Below the pieces are notes generated by a model that was not told where the DNA came from, did no database searches, and worked only from the letters and a program-made list of their open reading frames with translations. From an uncultured Syntrophobacterales bacterium (lineage in GTDB: Bacteria; Desulfobacterota; Syntrophia; Syntrophales; UBA5619), in contig CAIUXU010000110.1 in assembly GCA_903903205.1 (NCBI GenBank), forward strand, positions 1-6,427: DNA of 6,427 bases, written 5' to 3'. The stretch's first letter is position 1. Each line of letters begins with the position of its first letter. Positions 1 to 5,745 of this stretch are shown here, in pieces. The position numbers and the translations under genes were made by a program.

Positions 1-1
1 C

Positions 2-133
2 CGATCTCACCGGGTTGACCAGCTCATGTACCAGGGGAAAAAGAACGGGAAAGACAGGGTTTGTTCTGATTCATCGTTTGAGGGGGAGCTCAAAAGGATT
101 GACACAGCTATAACACCGCGAAAACCAGCATAG
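2..133 (+). CDS. C-terminal end of a probable GGDEF diguanylate cyclase (partial, cut by left edge)
   Basis: An open frame enters from the left edge (first full codon at 2) and stops at TAG 131-133, giving 43 residues. The piece begins with RSHRVDQLMYQGKKNGKDRV. This closely matches the final helix and strand of GGDEF domains, the 'RADxALYxAKxxGRNxV' signature, with D6, L8, Y10, K13-K14, G16 and V20 in the expected places. Full-length relatives make cyclic di-GMP from two GTP; the catalytic GGDEF loop lies outside the window, so activity cannot be judged. A poorly conserved tail of about 23 residues follows. The last 26 bp overlap the 3' end of the convergent transporter gene. The call rests on one short motif, but the match is characteristic. 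Sensor domains upstream are unknown. Confidence 0.72.
   Translation, partial: RSHRVDQLMYQGKKNGKDRVCSDSSFEGELKRIDTAITPRKPA
77..94. other. Small inverted repeat inside the tail of the partial GGDEF gene
   Basis: TTTGAG at 77-82 and CTCAAA at 89-94 form a 6-bp stem with a 6-nt loop (GGGGAG). It lies just downstream of the transporter stop codon on the minus strand and within the coding tail of the plus-strand gene. Neither strand has a T-run after it, so it is not a standard intrinsic terminator. It may be chance or a weak 3'-end stabilising hairpin. Confidence 0.25.
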
Positions 134-1385
134 CCAGCGAAAGGAAGGTGAGAACCGCGACGGTCAGCCAGGAGAAGATGTTCATGACGGGGCCGTTTTT
201 GTATTTTCCCATGATCCGCCGGTCGTTCACCAGCAGAAGCATGAAGACAAGGATGACGGGAAGAATTGCCCCGTTGATGACCTGGGAGTAGAACATGATC
301 CGGATCAGCGGCATATCGGGCAGCAGGATGATTCCTGCGCCGAGGAGAACCATCAGGGTATAGAGGCCGTAGAACTGAGGGGCCTCCATGAACTTGCGGT
401 TAAGGCTGGATTCCCACCCGAAGGCCTCGCAGATCGTGTAGGCGGTTGAGATCGGCAGGATCGAGGCGGCAAAGAGCGACGCGTTCAGAAGTCCGAATGC
501 GAACAGCCAGGAACAGTATTCCCCCGCGAGTGGCGCAAGCGCCTGGGCGGCATCCTTGGCGCTTTCGATCCGGACGCCATTCTGGAAGAGCGTTACAGCG
601 CAGAGCATGATGATGAAAAAGGCGATCACGTTGACCATGACCGATCCGAAGATAACGTCCATCCGGATGTACGGGTAGTCGTCGGCCTTGAGCCCCTTGT
701 CCACCACAGAGGACTGGAGGTAGAATTGCATCCAGGGGGCGATCGTGGTTCCGATCAAGGCCACGGCCATCGTCAGGAGGCCCGTTTCCATCCTGAAGGT
801 CGGTTTCAGCAGTGAAGACCCCACGGCACTCCAGTCCGGCTTTCCCATGAAACCCGAGACGATGTAGGAGAGGTAAAAGACGCAGGCAAACAGAAACACT
901 TTCTCCACGGACTTGTAATTTCCCTTGACGACCAGCCACCAGACAAAGGCAGCGCTGAACGGTACCGATATGTACCGGCTGATGCCGAAGATCTCGAGAC
1001 TTGCCGCAACGCCGGCAAATTCGGAAATTGTGTTCCCGAGATTGGCCAGAAACAGGACGATCATCAGATAGAAGGTGATCCTCGCCCCGAACCGCTCGCG
1101 AATCAGGTCGGAAAGACCCTTACCCGAGACCACGCCCATCCGGGCGCACATCTCCTGGATAACAATCAGTACGCCGGTGATCGGGATAAGGGTCCACAGA
1201 AGGGTAAGACCGTATTCGGAACCGGCAAGGGAGTAGGTTGTGATGCCGCCCGCGTCATTGTCCACGTTGGAGGTGATAATCCCCGGTCCGATCAGCGCGA
1301 AGAATAGTCCTAGCGACCGCCAGTACTTTCGGACGGACGAGGATTGCCGGAATCTGCGAATGCCTTCGGAAAGGAAATCAACCAT
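108..1385 (-). CDS. NRAMP (SLC11)-family divalent cation transporter with non-canonical metal site, possibly Mg2+
   Basis: A 425-residue inner-membrane protein with about 11 hydrophobic segments (roughly 25-46, 58-82, 103-130, 140-156, 162-180, 200-225, 243-268, 289-320, 338-356, 360-386, 400-424), the usual NRAMP length and topology. TM1 has GPGIITSNVDNDAGG (residues 33-47), where classical Mn/Fe transporters have a DPGN motif; D44 is kept and the Asn position is Gly47. TM6 has GTTIAPWMQF (212-221), where the classical MPH motif sits, so the metal-binding Met is Ala216 and the His is Trp218. Loss of this Met is a known feature of NRAMP-related Mg2+ transporters (NrmT/NRMT), so substrate Mg2+ is inferred and Mn2+/Fe2+ is not excluded. 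I therefore give no mntH symbol. It is the second gene of an operon, 33 nt after the MgtE_N/CBS gene. The start ATG at 1385 has only a weak upstream purine stretch (GAAGG, about 12 nt away). Other upstream ATGs are out of frame. Confidence 0.88.
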   Translation of the reverse strand: MVDFLSEGIRRFRQSSSVRKYWRSLGLFFALIGPGIITSNVDNDAGGITTYSLAGSEYGLTLLWTLIPITGVLIVIQEMCARMGVVSGKGLSDLIRERFGARITFYLMIVLFLANLGNTISEFAGVAASLEIFGISRYISVPFSAAFVWWLVVKGNYKSVEKVFLFACVFYLSYIVSGFMGKPDWSAVGSSLLKPTFRMETGLLTMAVALIGTTIAPWMQFYLQSSVVDKGLKADDYPYIRMDVIFGSVMVNVIAFFIIMLCAVTLFQNGVRIESAKDAAQALAPLAGEYCSWLFAFGLLNASLFAASILPISTAYTICEAFGWESSLNRKFMEAPQFYGLYTLMVLLGAGIILLPDMPLIRIMFYSQVINGAILPVILVFMLLLVNDRRIMGKYKNGPVMNIFSWLTVAVLTFLSLAMLVFAVL

Positions 1386-1418
1386 CGCTCAGTGCCGCCT
1401 TCTTCATTCATCGTTATT

Positions 1419-2693
1419 CTACCGGCCCAACTTCGGCGCGACCAATTCAAGGAGATTCTTGAACAAAATAACACCCTTCAGCGAGTTGTTGCCATCAACG
1501 ACCGGCATGGCCAGGATGCCGTACTTTGCGAAATCATCGGCAATCCGCTCCTTATTCTCCTCGATGTTCACCGCAACCACCCGCGTATCCATCAGATCAG
1601 AGAGGATGGTCGCGGGCTGCGCCACCAGCAGATCACGGAGACTCAGCACGCCGAGAAGATGTTCCTGGTCATCCACGACGTAGAGGTAATAGATCAGATC
1701 CATATCCTCGGCTTCACGACGGATCTTCTCCATGGCCTCGTCGGCTGTCACCGCAGGCGCAAAGCTGAGATACGAGGTAGTCATTAGCCCTCCCGCCATC
1801 TCTTCCGGATGCGCGAGAAGCTCCTTCATATCCTCCGCGACTTCTCTTTCCATCTCCTTGAGAATTCCCTCAACCCTCTCCTTGGGGAGGTCTCCCAGAA
1901 GGTCTGCCGCCTCGGAAAGAGACATCTCTTCGATGATATCGGAGGCGTTCGCGGTGGAGAGGCCCTCAATAAGACTCACCTGAATTTTCGGATCGGTCTC
2001 TTCCAGGGTTTCTGCGGCCGTTTCAACGTCAAGCGAACGGAATACGGCGGAGCGCTGATGGATATTGAGATCTTCGATGATATCGGCGAGATCCGCTGGG
2101 TGGAGCTGAGCCAGGCGGTTCTGGGCGACGGTGAGCCGCAGCAGATCCGGTGAGGAGACGGGCTGAACAAATTTCCAGGAAATAAGTTGATCCGTCATGG
2201 CGTAGTCGAACAGCTTGCTGAGGATAAAACCGATTGGTTTTTCCAGACCGACGCGCCGCAGAAGACCAAGAAAACCGACATCCACATGGACCAGGAAGAG
2301 AGTCTTTTTCGCCATCAAAAACTGCAGGTCGTTGACCCGCCGGATTTTTGCCCCGTCCGTGTCCACGACCTGCTTGTCCAGCAGGGTCTCTTTAAGGAGA
2401 AGTTCGCCGGGTCGAGGCGCCGGGTCCCGGAAATCTTCTGGCAAGAGGGGCCGGGTGGTCAAGGTCCCGTTAACAGCCGCGATAGTTTGCCAGGGAAGCA
2501 TAACCATTCGTCGATCCTCTTCGCGTCGCAGGAGAATATCGGCGACCGGAGGGTACATCCCGCCGATATTTCCAGTCAGGTCGAGAACCCTGCCGATGGC
2601 ACGGCCTTCCGAGTCAACAATTTTTCTCCCCAGGAGTTCGCTTAAAAACAAAAAAACCTGAGGTTCATGGTCCACCGCCATGTTCAGTACCAT
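1419..2693 (-). CDS. Soluble PRC-barrel / MgtE_N / CBS-pair protein, probable Mg2+-sensing partner of the adjacent transporter
   Basis: A 424-residue cytoplasmic protein with no membrane segment. From the chosen start: a PRC-barrel-like unit at about 14-85 (LLGRKIVDSEGRAIGRV); a second at about 100-160 (LLDKQVVDTDGAKIRRV); an MgtE N-terminal superhelical domain at about 190-295 (LHPADLADIIEDLN, then repeated acidic helices); and a tandem CBS pair at about 300-420, opening with HPEEMAGGLMTTSYLSF, the hallmark of MgtE channels. In MgtE, MgtE_N plus CBS sense cytosolic Mg2+ and close the channel. Here the pore domain is absent, and an NRAMP-type transporter lies 33 nt downstream in the same operon. 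Inference: a detached regulatory subunit gating or tuning that transporter. The start is ATG 2693, because GGAGG at 2702-2706 lies 8 nt upstream. ATG 2699 is only 2 nt from it, and the in-frame TTG at 2744 falls in the predicted -35 box. Databases may label such proteins 'magnesium transporter', which would be misleading. Confidence 0.86.
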   Translation of the reverse strand: MVLNMAVDHEPQVFLFLSELLGRKIVDSEGRAIGRVLDLTGNIGGMYPPVADILLRREEDRRMVMLPWQTIAAVNGTLTTRPLLPEDFRDPAPRPGELLLKETLLDKQVVDTDGAKIRRVNDLQFLMAKKTLFLVHVDVGFLGLLRRVGLEKPIGFILSKLFDYAMTDQLISWKFVQPVSSPDLLRLTVAQNRLAQLHPADLADIIEDLNIHQRSAVFRSLDVETAAETLEETDPKIQVSLIEGLSTANASDIIEEMSLSEAADLLGDLPKERVEGILKEMEREVAEDMKELLAHPEEMAGGLMTTSYLSFAPAVTADEAMEKIRREAEDMDLIYYLYVVDDQEHLLGVLSLRDLLVAQPATILSDLMDTRVVAVNIEENKERIADDFAKYGILAMPVVDGNNSLKGVILFKNLLELVAPKLGR

Positions 2694-2701
2694 GTTCATC
2701 G

Positions 2702-2706
2702 CCTCC
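2702..2706 (-). promoter_or_regulatory. Ribosome binding site deciding the start of the MgtE_N/CBS gene
   Basis: On the minus strand GGAGG is followed by 8 nt and then ATG at 2693. The competing ATG at 2699 is only 2 nt away and the ATG at 2681 is 20 nt away, so 2693 is the best-supported start. Confidence 0.75.
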
Positions 2707-2717
2707 ACATAGGGGTG

Positions 2718-2744
2718 CCTATAACACCAAACCTGATATTTCAA
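2718..2744 (-). promoter_or_regulatory. Probable sigma-70 promoter of the MgtE_N/CBS - NRAMP operon
   Basis: Read on the minus strand: -35 TTGAAA (2744-2739, 5 of 6 to consensus), a 15-nt spacer, and -10 TATAGG (2723-2718) preceded by TGT, an extended -10 that can offset the short spacer. The predicted transcription start is near 2711, giving a 5' UTR of about 17 nt that still holds the GGAGG site. This leaves no room for an M-box or other Mg2+ riboswitch in the leader. Confidence 0.5.
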
Positions 2745-2771
2745 CAGTTTTTTTCCACCCTATTTTGGGGC

Positions 2772-2801
2772 TTGACACTGCCTGTTTTTCTGTTGTATGG
2801 T
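2772..2801 (+). promoter_or_regulatory. Probable sigma-70 promoter of the pyr operon
   Basis: A perfect -35 TTGACA (2772-2777), an 18-nt spacer and a -10 TATGGT (2796-2801, 4 of 6). Transcription would begin near 2808, giving a leader of about 155 nt before pyrR. It points away from the minus-strand promoter at 2718-2744. An alternative -10 alignment (GTATGG, 17-nt spacer) is weaker. Confidence 0.62.
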
Positions 2802-2827
2802 CGCTCCGGAAATTGGCGCTTTTTATA

Positions 2828-2861
2828 CCCTTTTAATTGAATCCCGTGAGATTGAAAAGGG
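2828..2861 (+). promoter_or_regulatory. PyrR-binding RNA hairpin (binding loop) in the pyr leader
   Basis: The 14 bases at 2840-2853 (AATCCCGTGAGATT) match the PyrR binding-loop consensus ARUCCNGNGAGGYU at 13 of 14 positions. The single difference turns the consensus U-G pair into U-A, so pairing is preserved. The upper stem AAUC/GAUU carries the hexaloop CCGUGA (2844-2849). Below an asymmetric internal loop (2835-2839 against 2854), a 7-bp lower stem pairs CCCTTTT (2828-2834) with AAAAGGG (2855-2861). UMP-bound PyrR would stabilise the structure, repressing the operon when pyrimidines are plentiful. The 3' arm of the lower stem contains the Shine-Dalgarno of the leader ORF. Confidence 0.9.
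2857..2861 (+). promoter_or_regulatory. Shine-Dalgarno of the pyr leader ORF, sequestered in the PyrR hairpin
   Basis: AAGGG at 2857-2861 can pair with the 16S 3' end (last pair G-U) and sits 7 nt before the ATG at 2869. All five bases are part of the lower stem of the PyrR hairpin, so hairpin formation should mask it. Confidence 0.6.
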
Positions 2862-2868
2862 ACGACTC

Positions 2869-2904
2869 ATGCAAAAAAATATCTCTTCAAAAATCGGTAT
2901 GTAG
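2869..2904 (+). CDS. Putative 11-residue pyr leader peptide (MQKNISSKIGM)
   Basis: ATG 2869, eleven codons, TAG 2902-2904. It has an upstream AAGGG site at 7-nt spacing and lies exactly between the PyrR hairpin and the terminator. The stop codon directly abuts the first base of the terminator stem (2905), so a ribosome finishing translation would cover the 5' arm and prevent the hairpin. The peptide itself shows no special residue bias, so the act of translation, rather than its product, is the likely function. Unlike enteric pyrL leaders it has no run of U-rich pause codons. This is inferred from position; short ORFs can arise by chance. Confidence 0.62.
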   Translation: MQKNISSKIGM

Positions 2905-2936
2905 GCCTTCACCCATCAGGGGAAGGCTTTTTTTTT
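2905..2936 (+). terminator. Intrinsic terminator/attenuator of the pyr operon
   Basis: GCCTTC (2905-2910) pairs with GAAGGC (2922-2927), and after a bulged A (2911) CCC (2912-2914) pairs with GGG (2919-2921) around the loop ATCA. That is 9 bp followed at once by nine Ts (2928-2936). It lies before pyrR and downstream of its promoter, so it acts as an attenuator and not as an end-of-operon signal. A weak competing pairing, TGAAAAGG (2853-2860) with CCTTCA (2906-2911), about 6 bp with two bulged As, could act as an antiterminator and is mutually exclusive with the PyrR hairpin. Confidence 0.9.
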
Positions 2937-2963
2937 GAATCACAGTATGGAATGAGGGGAACC

Positions 2964-3503
2964 ATGGAGCAGAAAAAGGTCGTCATGGATGCGGAGGGAA
3001 TTGACCGTTCTCTAACACGCATCGCCTATGAGATCCTGGAAAAGAACAAAGGGGTCCGGGAGCTGGTACTGGTTGGAATCCAGACCAGGGGGGTTTTTCT
3101 CGCCGAGCGACTTTGCCGGAAGATCTCAGGAATTGAGGGCAAAAAGATTCCTCTCGGGCTCCTCGATATCACCCTCTACCGCGACGACCTGCAGACCTCC
3201 CACCGAGCACCACGACTGGGAAAAACGGATATTCCTTTCTCGCTGGACGGGAAAAAAGTTGTCCTCATCGACGATGTCCTTTTTACAGGCCGCACGATCC
3301 GCGCCGCCATGGACTGCCTGATTGATTTTGGCCGGCCTAAACGGATACAACTTGCCGTCCTGATCGACCGTGGGCACCGCGAATTGCCCATCCGGGCGGA
3401 CTTTGTCGGCAAGAACCTCCCCTCTTCGCTCTGGGAAGCGGTAAGCGTTTCGCTGACGGAGAAAGACGGCATTGACGAGGTTGTTATCGAGGAAAGCACA
3501 TAA
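2964..3503 (+). CDS. pyrR: Bifunctional pyr operon regulator / uracil phosphoribosyltransferase PyrR
   Basis: A 179-residue protein of the type I PRPP-binding fold, the normal PyrR length. It binds the leader RNA hairpin in response to UMP (antagonised by PRPP) and in some species converts uracil plus PRPP to UMP. Visible motifs: the N-terminal LTRIAYEI (17-24), VGIQTRG (37-43), LDITLYRDD (67-75), the PRPP loop LIDDVLFTGRT (101-111) and DRGHRELPIRADFVGKN (135-151), which carries conserved basic residues of PyrR. Start ATG 2964 is chosen over in-frame ATG 2952, because GAGGGG (2954-2959) precedes it at proper spacing and the product then begins MEQKKVV, aligning with the Bacillus PyrR N-terminus (MNQKAV). 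It is the first gene after the attenuator, so PyrR controls its own synthesis. pyrB starts 16 nt downstream. Confidence 0.96.
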   Translation: MEQKKVVMDAEGIDRSLTRIAYEILEKNKGVRELVLVGIQTRGVFLAERLCRKISGIEGKKIPLGLLDITLYRDDLQTSHRAPRLGKTDIPFSLDGKKVVLIDDVLFTGRTIRAAMDCLIDFGRPKRIQLAVLIDRGHRELPIRADFVGKNLPSSLWEAVSVSLTEKDGIDEVVIEEST

Positions 3504-3519
3504 GGGAAGAGGCACTACC

Positions 3520-4443
3520 ATGAAACTGAACCGGAAAGACATCCTCGGCATCCAGGAACTCTCCGTGGAGGAGATCGACCTGATTCTCGAAACGGCGGAT
3601 TCCTTCATCGAGGTATCCACCAGAGAGATCAAGAAGGTCCCTACCCTCCGCGGAAAGACCGTTGTCAACCTTTTCTATGAGGCCAGCACCCGGACGAGGA
3701 CCTCCTTCGAGATTGCCGGCAAGCGTCTGAGTGCGGATACGATCAACATCTCAGCTTCGACCAGTAGCGTCGTGAAGGGTGAAACCCTGATCGATACGGC
3801 GAAAAATCTGGAGGCAATGAATCCGGATATTATCGTGATCCGGCACAGCGCCGCCGGTGCGCCCCACATGCTTGCCGGTATCCTCCGACAGTCGATCATC
3901 AACGCCGGCGACGGGGCGCATGAACACCCGACCCAGGCGCTTTTGGACATGATGACGATCAGGACGAAGAAAGGGGGAATAGCCGGGCTGAAGGTGGCGA
4001 TTGTTGGCGACATCACCCACAGCCGCGTCGCCCGCTCCAACATCCATGGTCTGACCAAGATGGGAGCCCGGGTCTGCGTCTCCGGACCGGCCACCATGAT
4101 CCCCCGCGGCATCGAAAAGATGGGGGTTGCTGTACATTTCCGTATCGAAGAGGCGATCCGCGATGCGGACATCATCATGATGCTCCGCATACAGACGGAG
4201 CGGGAGAAGCAGAACATCTTTCCGTCACTGCGGGAATACGCACAGTATTTCTCCCTCAACCGCAAGAACATTGGTTTTGCGCGGAAGGACGTTCTTATCA
4301 TGCATCCGGGACCGATCAACCGCGGGGTGGAGATTTCGCCGGATATCGCTGACGGCCCCCATTCGATCATCCTCGACCAGGTCACGAACGGCGTGGCCGT
4401 CCGGATGGCCCTTCTTTACCTGTTGACGGGAGGAATCTCATGA
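3520..4443 (+). CDS. pyrB: Aspartate carbamoyltransferase catalytic chain
   Basis: A 307-residue cytosolic enzyme that joins carbamoyl phosphate and L-aspartate to N-carbamoyl-L-aspartate, the committed step of UMP synthesis. Active-site motifs are intact: the carbamoyl-phosphate loop STRTRTSFE (56-64), the lysine loop with K86 (SSVVKGETL), R108-H109, HPTQ (136-139), GDITHSRVARSN (163-174), LRIQTER (222-228) and HPGPINRG (262-269). Start ATG 3520 has AAGAGG at 3507-3512, 7 nt upstream, and fits the family N-terminus. The longer in-frame start at 3472 would overlap pyrR and add a non-conserved basic stretch. No pyrI regulatory subunit is encoded here, so control is probably through PyrR, not through an allosteric E. 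coli-type holoenzyme. The stop overlaps the pyrC start. Confidence 0.97.
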   Translation: MKLNRKDILGIQELSVEEIDLILETADSFIEVSTREIKKVPTLRGKTVVNLFYEASTRTRTSFEIAGKRLSADTINISASTSSVVKGETLIDTAKNLEAMNPDIIVIRHSAAGAPHMLAGILRQSIINAGDGAHEHPTQALLDMMTIRTKKGGIAGLKVAIVGDITHSRVARSNIHGLTKMGARVCVSGPATMIPRGIEKMGVAVHFRIEEAIRDADIIMMLRIQTEREKQNIFPSLREYAQYFSLNRKNIGFARKDVLIMHPGPINRGVEISPDIADGPHSIILDQVTNGVAVRMALLYLLTGGIS

Positions 4444-5744
4444 CTCTCTTATTGAAAGGCGGCAGGGTGGTGGACCCTTCCCGAAAAGTGGATGGAACGG
4501 GGGACCTGCTGATCGAAAATGGAAAAATTGCCCGAAGCGCAGGGGAGCTGGACCAGACCGGAAAGAGCAGAGGGAAGGGGGCGCCCCCCGGCGTGGAGGT
4601 TCTTGATCTCCGCGGAAAGATTGTCGTCCCCGGTCTGATCGACATGCATACCCACCTGCGGGAACCCGGCTTCGAGTACAAGGAGACGGTCGCCTCCGGA
4701 AGCGAAGCGGCCGTGGCTGGCGGTTTCACCTCTGTCGCCTGCATGCCCAACACGAATCCCGTGAACGACAACCGCTCCATCACCGAATTCATCCGGAGAA
4801 AGGCGGCGGAATGCGGGTTGGCAAACGTCTATCCGATCGCGGCGATCAGCCTCAAGTCGGAGGGTGCGCTACTCAGTGAATATTGGGATCTGAAGGACGC
4901 CGGCGCCATCGGGTTTTCCGATGACGGCAGGTCGGTCATGAACGCTGCCCTGATGCGCCGCGCGCTGGAATACGCCTCCTCACTGGACATGCCGGTCATC
5001 GCGCACTGTGAGGACCGGAACCTCTCCGCTGGCGGGATGATGCACGAAGGCTTTGTCTCCACCGAAATCGGCCTGCCGGGGATCCCCGGGATCGCGGAGG
5101 ATGTCATGGTTGCACGGGATATCCTTCTTGCTGAATACACCGGGGCGCATCTGCACATTGCCCACGTCAGCACCGCCGGTGCGGTCCATCTGATCCGCGA
5201 GGCCAAGGCCCGCGGAGTCCGTGTCACCGCAGAGACGGCGCCCCATTACTTCACGCTGACGGATGAGGCCGTTCGGACCTTCGACACCGCTGCGAAGGTT
5301 TACCCCCCGCTGCGCGGTGCAGAGGATCGCGAAGCCATCCGGGAAGGTCTCCGCGACGGCACGATCGATGTGATCGCAAGCGACCATGCGCCCCATGCCC
5401 GGACGGACAAGGAGGTTGAATTCGACTACGCGGCAAGCGGCATCACGGGCCTGGAAACCTCTCTGGCCCTCTCGTTTGGTCTGGTTGATGAGGGTCTTCT
5501 CACGCTTCCGGAACTGATCGAAAAGATGACCGTCAACGCCGCACGTATCCTCCGTATCCCGAAGGGAACTCTCGCCGAGGGCGCCGACGCCGATATCACA
5601 ATCATCGACCCGCAGAGGGAATGGACCGTGGATCGAGCACTTTTCCGTTCCCGGGGAAAGAACACCCCTTTTCACAACCGGCCCTTGAAGGGAAAGGCGG
5701 TTCTGACGATTGTCGGCGGCGAGATCCGCTATCGCGACTGCTGA
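4440..5744 (+). CDS. pyrC: Dihydroorotase, class I (catalytically complete)
   Basis: A 434-residue amidohydrolase that cyclises N-carbamoyl-L-aspartate to dihydroorotate, the third step of UMP synthesis. All expected ligands are visible: MHTHLREPG with H70 and H72 and the substrate-binding R74; MPNT (102-105); FSDDG with D161; AHCED with H189; AHVS with H242; and ASDHAPH with catalytic D315. This marks it as an active zinc enzyme, not one of the inactive PyrC-like partners found with some ATCases. Length suits class I (about 425-435). Translation is coupled to pyrB by an ATGA overlap (4440-4443), with GGGAGG 6 nt upstream. A basic, Gly/Pro-rich stretch at about 38-52 in the N-terminal beta domain looks like a small insertion and is encoded by G/C-rich DNA. 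recO starts 1 nt after its stop. Confidence 0.97.
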   Translation: MTLLLKGGRVVDPSRKVDGTGDLLIENGKIARSAGELDQTGKSRGKGAPPGVEVLDLRGKIVVPGLIDMHTHLREPGFEYKETVASGSEAAVAGGFTSVACMPNTNPVNDNRSITEFIRRKAAECGLANVYPIAAISLKSEGALLSEYWDLKDAGAIGFSDDGRSVMNAALMRRALEYASSLDMPVIAHCEDRNLSAGGMMHEGFVSTEIGLPGIPGIAEDVMVARDILLAEYTGAHLHIAHVSTAGAVHLIREAKARGVRVTAETAPHYFTLTDEAVRTFDTAAKVYPPLRGAEDREAIREGLRDGTIDVIASDHAPHARTDKEVEFDYAASGITGLETSLALSFGLVDEGLLTLPELIEKMTVNAARILRIPKGTLAEGADADITIIDPQREWTVDRALFRSRGKNTPFHNRPLKGKAVLTIVGGEIRYRDC

Positions 5745-5745
5745 C

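Noticed and set aside
99..114. TTGACA followed by TATAAC as a promoter
   Set aside because: Only 4 nt separate the two hexamers, and the site lies in the coding tail of the partial GGDEF gene.
1240..1787. Plus-strand open frames across the transporter / MgtE_N-CBS junction
   Set aside because: They are antisense to two well-supported genes, have low-complexity Arg/Ser/Pro-rich translations and no recognisable motif.
2694..2717. Mg2+ riboswitch (M-box) upstream of the MgtE_N/CBS - NRAMP operon
   Set aside because: The predicted 5' UTR is only about 17 nt and no suitable conserved structure is visible.
2694..2744. TTG start at 2744 for the MgtE_N/CBS protein
   Set aside because: The extra 17 residues resemble no domain. 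The TTG lies in the predicted -35 box and the GGAGG site fits ATG 2693.
2824..2829. TATACC as a second -10 element for the pyr operon
   Set aside because: There is no acceptable -35 at 16-18 nt upstream, and starting there would remove the 5' arm of the PyrR hairpin.
2952..2963. Earlier in-frame ATG for pyrR adding MRGT
   Set aside because: This ATG overlaps the GAGGGG Shine-Dalgarno that serves ATG 2964, and PyrR homologues begin at the equivalent of 2964.
3472..3519. Longer N-terminus for pyrB starting inside pyrR
   Set aside because: It adds a basic non-conserved stretch. ATG 3520 has a good AAGAGG site at 7 nt and matches the family start.
3675..4385. Long minus-strand open frame opposite pyrB (also others opposite pyrR, pyrC and recO)
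   Set aside because: The translations resemble no known family and mirror the codon pattern of strongly supported plus-strand genes.
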